64,000 bases of DNA from Companilactobacillus nodensis DSM 19682 = JCM 14932 = NBRC 107160 (GCF_000615905.1 NZ_BAMN01000006.1:95739-159738); one strand, 5' to 3'. Counted from the stretch's first letter, positions 10,255-18,791 are shown. A program made the numbers and translations. The notes: generated from the letters alone by a model not told the origin.

Positions 10255-11250
10255 TTACTTGAATTTATCGATTTCGACTTCTAGATTTTCAGCAATCGGT
10301 AAGAATACTGAACTGAAGAACTTCTGTGATTCAAATTTTTGCTCTTTTTCGATGATATCATTCGACTTCTTCCAGGCATCTTGGCGCATAATTGCGGCTA
10401 AGTTCTTGCGGAGTGTTTGAAGATGCTTCTTTAATCTAGGATCTTTGGTTCCGTATGCTTCAATGTAAAAATACAATATTTCATTGAATGTATTATCCAA
10501 TACATAGAAGAAAGTATTACGCATTTCGGCCAAATTCATCATCTGTGGGAATGGCTTGTCTTTTAAAATTTGTTCTTTAGTGAAGGTACTCGATGAGGTG
10601 ATGATCGAGTTAACTTGGCTCATATCCGCAATGTAATTTGAGTAGTGTTCTAGTTGATCTTTTTTAAGAGGAACACCAAGTTTTTCTTTGATCTCTGATT
10701 CATTCAATGGTTCCAACTGCTTGAGGGTCAAATCTCTAACTTCAATTCTTTCCTCATCAAGTTTCTTTTCGATTTCTTTGAGGATGGTTTGATTCTCGTT
10801 CAAGTACTTCATAACTGCAGGCCAGATATGGTCGTTAAATGTTTCGTGGAAGTGGTTGAACATGTCGTCGGTATAGACGTCAAGAACCTTCTTTTCAGAT
10901 TCGAATTCTTTGACGTGTGAAGTGAACTGGATAACTAGTGGCATGCCGGTACGTTTGTCCGGGTTACCGATCAAGATACCAGTATCTTTACGTTGTTGGT
11001 CTTCCCATTGTTTTAGTTCATTTAAGTCTAATAATCCCAATGGCATAAGGGTGATCTCCGCGTGTGTGCAGAGGATCTGTAAGGCAAAGGGGGTGATCAT
11101 CTTTTGTGTTTCTGTGAATGCCTTTAGTGTTGTTCGCAGTTTCTTTTGGTTGTCTAAGTGATCTTCTGGATCAGCGTAGAAGGCAGAAGATTGAATAGGG
11201 GCATTTTCAAAGCGGCCGCTCATTTGTTTCTTTAGATCATCGATGTCCAT
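10255..11250 (-). CDS. Unrecognised alpha-helical protein, 331 residues, in the prenyl-synthase-like operon
   Basis: I do not recognise this protein. It is 331 residues, charged and mostly helical by eye, with no signal peptide or membrane segment. A Glu/Lys-rich, coiled-coil-like stretch (LNENQTILKEIEKKLDEERI) lies near residue 155. It starts at an ATG whose A is the last base of the upstream gene's stop codon and ends 15 bases before the prenyl-synthase-like gene, so the three products are probably made together and may form one complex. Confidence 0.6.
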   Translation of the reverse strand: MDIDDLKKQMSGRFENAPIQSSAFYADPEDHLDNQKKLRTTLKAFTETQKMITPFALQILCTHAEITLMPLGLLDLNELKQWEDQQRKDTGILIGNPDKRTGMPLVIQFTSHVKEFESEKKVLDVYTDDMFNHFHETFNDHIWPAVMKYLNENQTILKEIEKKLDEERIEVRDLTLKQLEPLNESEIKEKLGVPLKKDQLEHYSNYIADMSQVNSIITSSSTFTKEQILKDKPFPQMMNLAEMRNTFFYVLDNTFNEILYFYIEAYGTKDPRLKKHLQTLRKNLAAIMRQDAWKKSNDIIEKEQKFESQKFFSSVFLPIAENLEVEIDKFK

Positions 11251-11528
11251 TACTTTTCTTCCTCCTTACCGTAGATTTTTTTAAGTTCAGATAATTTGTT
11301 GATACCAGCCTTAGTTAAAGTGGCAGGTTTCAATGTAGCTGTGGCAAGTGCATAATTTTCGATTTCTTCGAGTTTCAAATCATTGAACCAACCTTTGCCT
11401 TGAACTTCATCAATTGTTTGATACAACATTGATTGTTTATTTAATTGACGGTTAGAAGTAAAGTAATTACGATTTACGTCGTTTAGTAATTGATAGATTG
11501 ATTGTTCCATACTTACATTTTCAGCCAT
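11250..11528 (-). CDS. Unrecognised small protein, first gene of the prenyl-synthase-like operon
   Basis: A 92-residue soluble protein with no family that I can name. The N-terminal half is rich in Asn/Gln (YQLLNDVNRNYFTSNRQLNK), and the C-terminal half looks like a short helical domain (TLTKAGINKLSELKKIYGKE). Its stop overlaps the start of the next gene by one base, showing translational coupling. The operon promoter must lie in the 145-base AT-rich gap to 11674, which is shared with the divergent metal-binding gene. Confidence 0.6.
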   Translation of the reverse strand: MAENVSMEQSIYQLLNDVNRNYFTSNRQLNKQSMLYQTIDEVQGKGWFNDLKLEEIENYALATATLKPATLTKAGINKLSELKKIYGKEEEK

Positions 11529-11673
11529 AATTAATTAATTCTCCATTCCTATATTACTTATATTTTAGCGTTTTTATGAATAATAAAAAATTAGTAAAAT
11601 TCCTAAGTTAAATTAATTTCTTACTGCGTTATTATAAAAAAGTAATAGAATTAATATATTGGAGGAATATCTT

Positions 11674-11883
11674 ATGGAAAAACAAATTTTAGTAAGCGGA
11701 TTGCATTGTGAAAACTGCCCAAAGCACATTGCAGAATTAATCAAGGACGCTAAGGGTGTTGAGAAGCTCGACAAAGATATGGACAAGATGACTTTAACTA
11801 TTTCTGGAAATGAAGATTTGGATGTAAATGAAATTAAAGCTGATTTAGCAAGTAAACCATTTAAGGTTGAGGAATTAGCTTAG
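11674..11883 (+). CDS. Small HMA-domain metal-binding protein, CopZ-like
   Basis: A 69-residue heavy-metal-associated domain. The CxxC is in SGLHCENCPKHI, then a ferredoxin-like fold (KMTLTISGNEDLDVNEIKA). Such proteins carry Cu(I) or another soft metal. The usual Met of the MxCxxC motif is Leu-His here, so copper specificity is not certain. ATG 11674 is chosen because GGAGG lies 8 bases upstream; an upstream TTG in frame would include the ribosome site. No copper ATPase is nearby; the next gene is a transporter of another family. Confidence 0.85.
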   Translation: MEKQILVSGLHCENCPKHIAELIKDAKGVEKLDKDMDKMTLTISGNEDLDVNEIKADLASKPFKVEELA

Positions 11884-12764
11884 TGAATTCTATGACTACC
11901 AAAAAAGCCCAACTTCTAGGAGTTGAGCTTAATTTAATCTCGTTATTATTTAGTAGTATCAGTCCAGTTCTTAACAAATTCTCATTAGTCAGTCTTAATC
12001 CAGTTATTGGTGCATTGTTCACCAGTGTTTTTGCCGCAATTTTCAATTTGATTTTGATATTTGTGATGTATCACGATTTTTCTATTATTAGAAATAAGTG
12101 GGTGATCGCATTGGGATTGTCCAATGCCGTCGGTGTTATTTTGCAATATATTGCACTAACATTATTGAGCCCAGTCACAGTTACATTGATTGCTCGAATA
12201 TATTTAGTTTATGTTTTTGCGTTATCATATGCTTTTTTGAAAGAAAAATTAGTCAAGTGGGATTATTTGGCCATTGCGATGTGTATCGGTGGATCGATTT
12301 TTGTTTCAACCGGTCGGATTCAAATTGATAGTATCTGGGGAATCGTTTGTGCTTTCATATATCCTTTAATGTATGCCATAAATAATATTATTGCTAAATA
12401 TTTGGTAGAGGACAATAATCCGGGAAATGTCTTGTTCTATAACCACTTGGTTTCAGCAGTATTATTGTTTGTCTATGCATTGATCATTCCAGGAACATTC
12501 GGTGGAATTCAAGCAAAGGCTGTCACATTTAACTTTTTCGGAGCTTTCTTTAATGGTTTCTTATCATTATTATTGTTCTACACTAGTTTGAAATTTATTA
12601 CTGCTGGTAAAGCCAATATCGTTAGAGCATTGGGACCAATCGTTGTAATTATTTATTCTTACTTCTTCTTCCCAATTCAGATTACCGCAAATATTATTAT
12701 TGGTGCTTTGTTGTTGATAACATCAACCGCAATCGTCACATTTACTCGTGCCAATACTGATTAG
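11883..12764 (+). CDS. EamA/DMT-family transporter
   Basis: A 293-residue polytopic membrane protein with about ten hydrophobic segments in two repeated halves, as in the drug/metabolite transporter (EamA) family. The first half ends near YAFLKEKLVKWDYLAIAMCI, a typical EamA repeat end. Substrate unknown. A GTG at 11883 overlaps the stop of the HMA gene and sits at good spacing from GAGGA; an ATG at 11892 is the alternative. Overlap suggests co-expression with the metal-binding protein, but a functional link is only a guess. Confidence 0.8.
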   Translation: MNSMTTKKAQLLGVELNLISLLFSSISPVLNKFSLVSLNPVIGALFTSVFAAIFNLILIFVMYHDFSIIRNKWVIALGLSNAVGVILQYIALTLLSPVTVTLIARIYLVYVFALSYAFLKEKLVKWDYLAIAMCIGGSIFVSTGRIQIDSIWGIVCAFIYPLMYAINNIIAKYLVEDNNPGNVLFYNHLVSAVLLFVYALIIPGTFGGIQAKAVTFNFFGAFFNGFLSLLLFYTSLKFITAGKANIVRALGPIVVIIYSYFFFPIQITANIIIGALLLITSTAIVTFTRANTD

Positions 12765-12797
12765 ATCTCTTGCCTTCGGGTGAGAGATTTTTTTCTC
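12765..12797 (+). terminator. Rho-independent terminator after the DMT transporter
   Basis: ATCTCTTGCC and GGTGAGAGAT pair around a TTC-type loop, followed by TTTTTTT. It ends the HMA/EamA unit. Confidence 0.85.
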
Positions 12798-12812
12798 TTT
12801 ACGGTTTTATCT

Positions 12813-12925
12813 GAAACGTGCTTATGAAGAACAATCTCTTCCGCTCACTACGAACAGTGAAATCACCAACGTGGCAATCCCACTATTCTAGGTGATGCTC
12901 AAGGTCTACCGCCTTTCAACGCGCT
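12813..12925 (-). repeat. Palindromic intergenic repeat, copy 1
   Basis: In the 390-base gap before moaA lie two tandem copies of a roughly 113-bp element. Read on the minus strand, copy 1 begins AGCGCGTT, has the core GAGCATCACCTAGAATAG, then GTTCGTAGTGAGC, and ends AAGCACGTTTC. Bases 12841-12901 are almost identical to 12959-13021. No ORF is present. Confidence 0.8.
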
Positions 12926-12933
12926 CTATCCTA

Positions 12934-13046
12934 AACGCGCTACAAAAACCAACTACCTCCGCTCACTACGAATAGTGAAATCACCACTACGTGGCAATCC
13001 CACTATTCTAGGTGATGCTCAGTAGTTACCCGGTTTTTGTAGCGCT
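12934..13046 (-). repeat. Palindromic intergenic repeat, copy 2
   Basis: The second copy is strongly self-complementary: the outer arms GCGCTACAAAAACC and GGTTTTTGTAGCGC are perfect complements, with CAACTAC/GTAGTT and AATAGTG/CACTATT inside. The transcript would fold into a long branched hairpin. The sequence from 13047 to the moaA start is AT-rich and should hold the moaA promoter; I see no other element there. Confidence 0.8.
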
Positions 13047-13154
13047 CTGATTTTATAGGGCTTTTACCAATTCCTAATGGAATAAATCTAATACATAATA
13101 AGATTAGTTAATTATATACTTCACAAGTTAAAATAGTATTCGGAGGTTTTCATT

Positions 13155-14154
13155 ATGGAAAAATTGTATGACCAATATGATCGGGTGCATGATTATGTGC
13201 GACTATCGATCACTGATAGATGTAATCTGAGATGTGTTTATTGCATGCCCAAAGAAGGTCTGCCATTTTTCCCAACCGATAAGGTTTTGTCTCAGGATGA
13301 AATCGTCCAGATGATTGAGAACTTTGCTGAAATGGGTATTTCCAAAGTACGTATAACTGGTGGAGAACCTTTATTACGTACGGATGTAGTTGATATCGTC
13401 CGCCGAATTAAGGCTGTTAAGGGTATTGAGGATGTCTCAATCACTACTAATGGATTGTTCCTAGCTAAGAAGGGCTAAGGCTCTGAAAGAGGCTGGTCTT
13501 GATCGATTGAATATTAGTCTTGATACATTCCAGGCGCAACGTTATAAGGAGATTACTCGTGGTGGTAATATTGAACAAGTTCTCGATGGAATCAATGCTG
13601 CGGCTGAATTGCACTTTAAAAAAATCAAATTGAATATAGTTCTGATCAAAGGTCAGAATGATGATGAAGTGTTGGACTTCCTAAAATATACTCAATATCA
13701 TGATGTGAACGTCCGCTTCATTGAGTTCATGCCGATCGGTAACTCTGAAAAAATGTGGAAGAAGGAATATGTTGGTTTACAAAACGTCTTCAATACGTGT
13801 GAGCAAAATGGGTTAGAATATTCACCGATTGAGTTAAAAGGTAATGGACCATCAGATAATTATCAAATCAAAGGGTTCAAGGGTAGTTTTGGTTTGATTC
13901 ACCCTATCAGTTCCAAATTCTGTGAAAATTGTAACAGATTGCGTATTACAGCTGATGGATATGTTAAGGCATGTCTATATTGGAATGAAGAAATTGATAT
14001 TCGCAAAGCCATTCCTTACAAAAAGGAATTCAGACGTTTGATCCAAAAATCGCTTGACCGCAAGCCGCTTAACCATGAAATGGCAATGGACGAAGCTGAT
14101 CGTGTCATTGACAAGGCGCCAACTTGGAGACACATGAGCCAAATTGGCGGATAA
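13155..14154 (+). pseudogene. moaA: MoaA, GTP 3',8-cyclase (frameshifted as read)
   Basis: MoaA is the radical-SAM enzyme that starts Moco synthesis by converting GTP to 3',8-cyclo-dihydro-GTP. The first part (13155-13478) has the 4Fe-4S/SAM motif [10 protein letters not shown] and TGGEPLLR; the second (from 13507) has NISLDTF and the C-terminal cluster ligands CENCNRLRI. The frame breaks at GGG 13472-13474: with two Gs instead of three, it reads on as [20 protein letters not shown], giving about 332 residues, the normal length. The ATG follows CGGAGG. It is the only moaA in the window and Moco needs it, so a sequencing error is the likelier cause. Confidence 0.9.
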
Positions 14155-14197
14155 GTGAGATAATAAGTTTAAACAACCTGAAAGGCGGGAATGTGTC

Positions 14198-14511
14198 ATG
14201 ACTGAGACAACGATGGAAGACCAAGTTAAAGAATCTTTGATGGACGTGATTGATCCGGAACTGGGAATTGATATTGTAAACCTTGGATTGATCTACAAAA
14301 TTGATATAATAGATAGTAATTGTATTATTACCATGACTTTGACGACTATGGGATGTCTCTAGGTGATTATTTGCACGATGAGATCGTAGATGCAGCCGAA
14401 TGTGTGGAGGGCATCAAGTCTGTAGAAATAAATTTGGTTTGGGAACCAGCTTGGGAAATCGATAAGGCAAGTCGATTTGCTCGAATATCTTTAGGAATAT
14501 TTGACAGCTAA
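14198..14511 (+). pseudogene. MIP18/DUF59-family protein, copy 1 (frameshifted as read)
   Basis: The frame MTETTMEDQVKESLMDVIDP runs to TTMGC and then hits a stop; it continues one frame over as LGDYLHDEIVDAAE. Restoring one C at 14357 gives TTMGCPLGDY and a protein of about 104 residues. It is closely similar to the intact copy at 39937-40269, including ELGIDIVNLGLIY and the conserved Cys in TTMGCP. The family (SufT, PaaD, MIP18) assists Fe-S cluster assembly or delivery, which suits a locus full of Fe-S enzymes. It follows moaA by 43 bases and is probably in the same transcript. Confidence 0.85.
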
Positions 14512-14528
14512 ACTTTGGAGTGTTAATT

Positions 14529-15443
14529 GTGAGAGAAATTAATATAGATATATTTATAAAGAGACGTAAGGAACTTAAATTATCGCAAGTTAAATTGTGC
14601 GAGGGAATATGTACTCAGGCAACTTTGAGTAAGTTTGAAAATAACGGTCGTGTACCGTCATTGACGATTCTCAATAAGTTATGTGCAAGATTGGGATTGA
14701 TGGTCGATGACTTGTATCAGGATTCAACGACTTCAACCGCTAAGATTCGTGACGGACTTAATCATGCTGAAAAGGAATTGATGATGGAGAATTATCAAGA
14801 GGTCATTAATATCCTTTCCGACATTAAGCCAGAAAAAATTGAGTTTATTCCATTAAAAACTCAGTTCTATTACTTGCGTGGATTATTAAATGCTTTGACC
14901 AATCAACAACCGGTTGATATTTTATTTGATTTCTCACAAATTCTTGATGATTTGGATGACAAACATCAGTCAATCTATACTCAACTGGCATACTTAGGTT
15001 CGGGTGTGATGTATTCTCGCGAGAAGCAAAATGACAAGGCTGACTTTTATTTTGAGAAGATCTACCAATTTGTCGAAGCCTACCATCATGAACCGGCCAA
15101 GGATTCGGATGAAGAAGACGATCATTATCTGAAGATTCTGACATTGATCTTCTTCACATCTGAATATTATGCAACTAAGGGTAATATCAAGTTGAGTAAT
15201 CAATTGGTAAAAATGGGGATTGATCTTTGTTCCGAGTATCACGTTACCTATTACTTACCAAGATTAAAACTACAAGCTGCTCAGAATGCGATTGATGAGA
15301 AGAAGTCAAGTGTTGAGATCAAGCGCTTGATGAATGAAGCTTTGGCATTTGCTCATATCAATAATAATCAAGTTGTTGAGATCAGAGTTGCAGCATTGAG
15401 AACGAAGTATGAAAGAGATAATAAAACTATAGAAAACGCCTAG
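14529..15443 (+). CDS. HTH-XRE regulator with TPR-like C-terminus (Rgg/PlcR type)
   Basis: About 304 residues. An N-terminal XRE helix-turn-helix (IKRRKELKLSQVKLCEGICT, then ATLSKFENN) is followed by a long helical TPR-like region, the layout of RRNPP regulators that often respond to short peptides. GTG 14529 is preferred because GGAG ends 8 bases upstream; GTG 14520 would overlap it. No candidate signal-peptide ORF is visible directly beside it. It stands between moaA/DUF59 and the nre genes, so it may regulate this island, but no target can be shown. A terminator overlaps its stop. Confidence 0.75.
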   Translation: MREINIDIFIKRRKELKLSQVKLCEGICTQATLSKFENNGRVPSLTILNKLCARLGLMVDDLYQDSTTSTAKIRDGLNHAEKELMMENYQEVINILSDIKPEKIEFIPLKTQFYYLRGLLNALTNQQPVDILFDFSQILDDLDDKHQSIYTQLAYLGSGVMYSREKQNDKADFYFEKIYQFVEAYHHEPAKDSDEEDDHYLKILTLIFFTSEYYATKGNIKLSNQLVKMGIDLCSEYHVTYYLPRLKLQAAQNAIDEKKSSVEIKRLMNEALAFAHINNNQVVEIRVAALRTKYERDNKTIENA

Positions 15444-15464
15444 CCATTGCGGCTAGACGCTTTT
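15433..15464 (+). terminator. Terminator overlapping the end of the HTH-TPR gene
   Basis: AAAACGCCTAGCC pairs with GGCTAGACGCTTTT, and the stop codon TAG is inside the left arm. Confidence 0.75.
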
Positions 15465-15497
15465 GTGTATTTAGAGTAAAAATTAGGGGGGATGGCA

Positions 15498-15980
15498 TTG
15501 ACTAAAGATGGAGATATCGCAAAGTTTATTCAGAATCTAATTGAAAAAGGGTATCCTGAGGATTCAATTGTTACCAACGTAGAATTAAAACATAATGAAT
15601 CGGTTGACGTTGCGATAATATCGAATGATATGATTGTGGCAGGATTTAATGTTACCCATACAAAGGATGAATTATATGAAGTTTATGAAATTACTGATCA
15701 TATAACAACAAAACTTTCTGATGATGATTACTTTCCGACATATGAACAGTTAATTACAAAGCAGAACTTTGAATTGAGAAGTAAGTGGAGTAGACAGTGG
15801 TCCAGTTTAGATGTTTATTGTGCCTCATTAGCGGGATTTTCGATTCTCTTTATACTGCTTGAATTATTCAGTGAAATTAAACTTTCCGTGGTGGGTTTAA
15901 TAATGTGGCTGATAACGGTCATTCTGATATTGATTCCAGTTTTTGTAAAACTTAATAAATATAATAATAAGATTAAATAA
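15498..15980 (+). CDS. Two-pass membrane protein with soluble N-terminal domain, function unknown
   Basis: About 160 residues. The first 105 are soluble, with alternating beta-like segments (SIVTNVELKHNESVDVAIIS); two membrane helices follow (about 108-128 and 132-152) and a basic end. The domain slightly recalls type I restriction-like (HsdR N-term) folds, but I cannot assign it. TTG 15498 is favoured because AGGGGG lies 6 bases before it; ATG 15492 would abut the G run. It has its own terminator and converges on nreC. Confidence 0.6.
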   Translation: MTKDGDIAKFIQNLIEKGYPEDSIVTNVELKHNESVDVAIISNDMIVAGFNVTHTKDELYEVYEITDHITTKLSDDDYFPTYEQLITKQNFELRSKWSRQWSSLDVYCASLAGFSILFILLELFSEIKLSVVGLIMWLITVILILIPVFVKLNKYNNKIK

Positions 15981-16018
15981 AAAAGATTATGCAAATGAGA
16001 ATCGCATAATCTTTTTTT
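15981..16018. terminator. Bidirectional terminator between the membrane gene and nreC
   Basis: AAAAGATTATGC and GCATAATCTTTT form a 12-bp stem around an 11-base loop, with A and T runs on both sides. It serves both convergent units. Confidence 0.85.
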
Positions 16019-16670
16019 AGAATTCAATTAAGTGATGATGAATAGCATAACGGACCAAGTCGGCACGAGTGTCTAATGATAATTTACGAATAATATTAGC
16101 CTTATGCGCTTCAACTGTCTTCGTTGAAATAAACATTTGTGATGCTATTTCTTTGTTGGAATATCCCAGAGCAATCAATGGGAAGATTTCCTTTTCACGT
16201 TTGGATAAACCATTATATCCCTTTAAGTCAACATCGACGCCATCAGAGTTTATTTCTTGAACATCTGACTTGGTGATCATGATATTTGTGTCGATGTAGT
16301 TTTGTCCGTTAGATAGTGACTTCAAGGCTTTGATCAGCTCGTCATCGGATGAGCTTTTGAGGATGTATGACATGGCGCCATTGTGAATCGCTTTGTTGAT
16401 ATATTCTTGTTCCTCATGCATTGATAGAATCAGGATTCTAACGTCAGGATATTTGTCGTGGATTCGTTGTGTGGTAATCAATCCACTTTCACCAGGTGGC
16501 ATGCTGAGATCCATTATCAAGATATCAATGCCGCCTTGTTCAACACGCATATAAGTATCAGTTCCGTTTGCTTCTTCTCCAACGACTTTGAAGTTGTTTT
16601 GTTTGTTTACCAAGAATGATAAGCCAGATCTAACAATTGCATGGTCGTCAGCAATTAAAACTTTATACAT
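16017..16670 (-). CDS. nreC: NreC-like response regulator of nitrate respiration
   Basis: The 217-residue protein has a receiver domain with acidic pocket ADDH, phospho-acceptor Asp54 in ILIMDLSMPPGESG and the conserved Lys in SYILKSSS, then a LuxR-type HTH (GLSKREKEIFPLIALGYSNK). In staphylococci NreC, phosphorylated by NreB, activates nitrate reductase, nitrite reductase and transport genes. ATG 16670 is chosen for the GGGGG ribosome site just upstream. The gene is coupled to nreB, whose stop lies 15 bases upstream. A likely target is the palindrome before narG. Confidence 0.92.
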   Translation of the reverse strand: MYKVLIADDHAIVRSGLSFLVNKQNNFKVVGEEANGTDTYMRVEQGGIDILIMDLSMPPGESGLITTQRIHDKYPDVRILILSMHEEQEYINKAIHNGAMSYILKSSSDDELIKALKSLSNGQNYIDTNIMITKSDVQEINSDGVDVDLKGYNGLSKREKEIFPLIALGYSNKEIASQMFISTKTVEAHKANIIRKLSLDTRADLVRYAIHHHLIEF

Positions 16671-16684
16671 GAAGTCCCCCCTAA

Positions 16685-17707
16685 TCATGCTACTGGAAAT
16701 TTAACTGTAACTGTTGTTCCTTCATTTTTTGTTGATTTGATGTTAAAGGCACCGTTCAATGCTTTGACACGTTCGTTCATATTCATTAATCCCAATGAAT
16801 GACCATTGAAAACCTGATGAGCAGGGACGTCGAATCCTTCGCCATCGTCGATTACTTCAAGTGTGATGAAGTGATCGTGTGACACTACTAAGATTGAGAT
16901 TTCATCGGCATTAGCGTGCTTGAGCGCGTTGTTGATGGCTTCTTGTGCGATACGATAGAAGACGCTTTGAATGTCATTTGATAGGTGGCTTGTGTCCGCA
17001 TTACCAATAACGTCAATCGTTACACCAGAGTTCTCTTGTAGTCTCTTGGCCAATACTCGTAGTGCCGCCAACAGTCCAAAACTGTCAAGGACTGAGGGAC
17101 GTACATCTAGTGCCATCCGCTTAACCTCGGTCAATGTATCATTCAATTGTGATTGGACGATCTCGGTTAGTTTATTGAATTCGTCTTGTGATATGTTTTG
17201 GTCACCAATTCTGCGCACACCCATAATGGCTGAGTAGACACCTTGAGCAATGCTGTCGTGTAAGTCTTCAGAGATTCGCTTACGTTCATCTTCATAGGCG
17301 CGATTGACGTATTGTGTTAGCTTGCGCTGTTGTGCTAATTGATCCATTCGATTGATAGTTCCACGGTTCTTTAATGTTAGTGAGAAGACATGTTCTTCAG
17401 CATCGATGACATTGTAGATCATGAAGTAGGGCAGTGGATGCGGCATATCTTTTGCTAAGGTAATAGGAATAGATATCTGCTTCATTTTGTTTTGAATTAT
17501 GCAGTTGAAGCAGTCATCAGTTGATGAGAACTTTTGTTTAACTGATGAGTCAGCAATCTCCACTAGATACTTAGGATTCATATGTAGTTCTTCTTGTAAT
17601 TCATGAGCCATATGGTTACTTACAATCAGTTCAGTATCTTTGAAGATCATGATTGCATCAGATGATTCATCGAAGTAATCATTGATCCATTGCGTAGTTT
17701 CAAGCAA
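16685..17707 (-). CDS. nreB: NreB-like histidine kinase
   Basis: A 340-residue soluble kinase of the HisKA_3/NarX type: N-terminal PAS-like sensor (about 1-110), H-box ERKRISEDLHDSIAQG with His150, and an ATP-binding domain with DDGEGF and GLMNMNERV. Staphylococcal NreB senses oxygen through a 4Fe-4S cluster held by four PAS-domain Cys. Here the only Cys in that domain are Cys66 and Cys69 (DDCFNC), so the second ligand pair is missing and cluster binding may differ or need a dimer. The start is a TTG. It forms nreA-nreB-nreC. Confidence 0.88.
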   Translation of the reverse strand: MLETTQWINDYFDESSDAIMIFKDTELIVSNHMAHELQEELHMNPKYLVEIADSSVKQKFSSTDDCFNCIIQNKMKQISIPITLAKDMPHPLPYFMIYNVIDAEEHVFSLTLKNRGTINRMDQLAQQRKLTQYVNRAYEDERKRISEDLHDSIAQGVYSAIMGVRRIGDQNISQDEFNKLTEIVQSQLNDTLTEVKRMALDVRPSVLDSFGLLAALRVLAKRLQENSGVTIDVIGNADTSHLSNDIQSVFYRIAQEAINNALKHANADEISILVVSHDHFITLEVIDDGEGFDVPAHQVFNGHSLGLMNMNERVKALNGAFNIKSTKNEGTTVTVKFPVA

Positions 17708-17739
17708 AAAAAATCAGCCCTTTCTCAATTTTTGACGAA

Positions 17740-18177
17740 TCAAAGATATTGGGAGAGTTTCTGGGCTGTTTTTTCTGAAACAATAGTATGTGTATGATAT
17801 CCCGCTAGTAAAACACCATCGACTAATCCAAGTGTGTCAATGATCGGCACAGCTGCGGCTGTCTGGAGCGTTTCGCTTTTTGCAATGGGTGTATACATTT
17901 TACTAGTGTATTCATATTCAGTTAAATTGTTATCCCAAAATGGTTTACCAGTTCTTACAACGAGGCCGGCAATCCCAATACCACTGCGTAAGACGATTTT
18001 TCTAAATCTTTCGTTAGAATTTCCAGCGACGAATGACCATTTGATGGAATGTGGAGGATTTTGAGATTGAATGGCAATTCCGACAAAGTCAAAATTCTCG
18101 GTTTGATATATCTGATCAACGATTTTTTGATAATTGATCTGGTTGTCAGATAAGCTAGTTGGCTGTTCTGGATTCAC
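17740..18177 (-). CDS. nreA: NreA-like GAF-domain nitrate receptor
   Basis: A 145-residue single GAF domain, the size and position of NreA. In staphylococci NreA binds nitrate and restrains NreB kinase activity when nitrate is absent. Visible features are the WSFVAGNSNERFRKIVLRSG stretch and the end of the fold, GVLLAGYHTHTIVSE. It starts at a GTG 8 bases after AGGAGG. It lies first in the nreABC unit, and its promoter should be in the AT-rich gap 18181-18281. Confidence 0.85.
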   Translation of the reverse strand: MNPEQPTSLSDNQINYQKIVDQIYQTENFDFVGIAIQSQNPPHSIKWSFVAGNSNERFRKIVLRSGIGIAGLVVRTGKPFWDNNLTEYEYTSKMYTPIAKSETLQTAAAVPIIDTLGLVDGVLLAGYHTHTIVSEKTAQKLSQYL

Positions 18178-18281
18178 GTCTTATTTCCTCCTAATAATAA
18201 CATTTTTAAAGTTTATTAACATTGATTTTACTGGTTTTTATTTAATTTTGGAATATTTTATAGATATATTATATATAAATA

Positions 18282-18773
18282 TCATTCAAAATCACTTTTA
18301 GCGAATGTGATCGGCAAACATTGCAATTCATTGGTAATGAATTTCTCAAGTTCGAAGTTTTCAAGCTTTAAATAGGGGACTAAATCAGCTTTTTGAATTT
18401 GAAAATGGCCGATGGTATAAAAGTTAGTTGTCGTGGTAACAGCATAACTGTTTTGATTGTCAGCTAGGGTTGAAATCACTTCTTGGTTGATTCGGTAATG
18501 AGTAGGTTCCATGGTTAAAAAGTCCGTCATATCGGGATGCTGACAACTTGCGGCATAGATATCAGTTAGAGTTCCACAATCTTTGAAGTCATTTTTGTTA
18601 GTTATAACTTCAATATTTGTTTTGGCACTGAAGTGAGATTTTAAAGTCCCAAAGTCGGCATTGCCAGTGGGAATAATAACTTGTGAAGTCATTAGAAGCA
18701 GTTTGTTTGCAGCAAGGTCGATTTTGTCGATTGAGGTTTTACTTAATTGTTCATTTAGAATAAGTCCAATCAT
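18282..18773 (-). CDS. MobA-like protein with degenerate nucleotide-binding loop
   Basis: The 163-residue protein can be laid over the MobA at 25247-25794 segment by segment: CGTLTDIYAA against CGPLSALWSY, DFLTMEPTHYRINQEVISTL against DLIVVATDYIIDQRAIEFL, NFYTIGHFQI against PYYTCCHLTI. The N-terminal GTP loop LILAGGKSTRFKSDK is replaced by LILNEQLSKTSIDK, so the glycines and the basic residue are gone. A guanylyltransferase reaction is therefore unlikely. It may bind Moco or an acceptor protein, or help the true MobA. It follows moaC by 18 bases and is presumably co-transcribed. The homology is my reading by eye. Confidence 0.65.
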   Translation of the reverse strand: MIGLILNEQLSKTSIDKIDLAANKLLLMTSQVIIPTGNADFGTLKSHFSAKTNIEVITNKNDFKDCGTLTDIYAASCQHPDMTDFLTMEPTHYRINQEVISTLADNQNSYAVTTTTNFYTIGHFQIQKADLVPYLKLENFELEKFITNELQCLPITFAKSDFE

Positions 18774-18791
18774 GATTAACCTCCTTAGTTA

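Noticed and set aside
9313..11528. A ComQXPA-type quorum-sensing locus
   Set aside because: No ComX-like peptide, histidine kinase or response regulator is present, and ComQ keeps Asp-rich residues that are missing here.
12813..13046. A Moco riboswitch or other leader RNA before moaA
   Set aside because: The structured sequence is a repeated element, tandem here and present again at 40276-40392 after a gene end, so it is better explained as an intergenic repeat.
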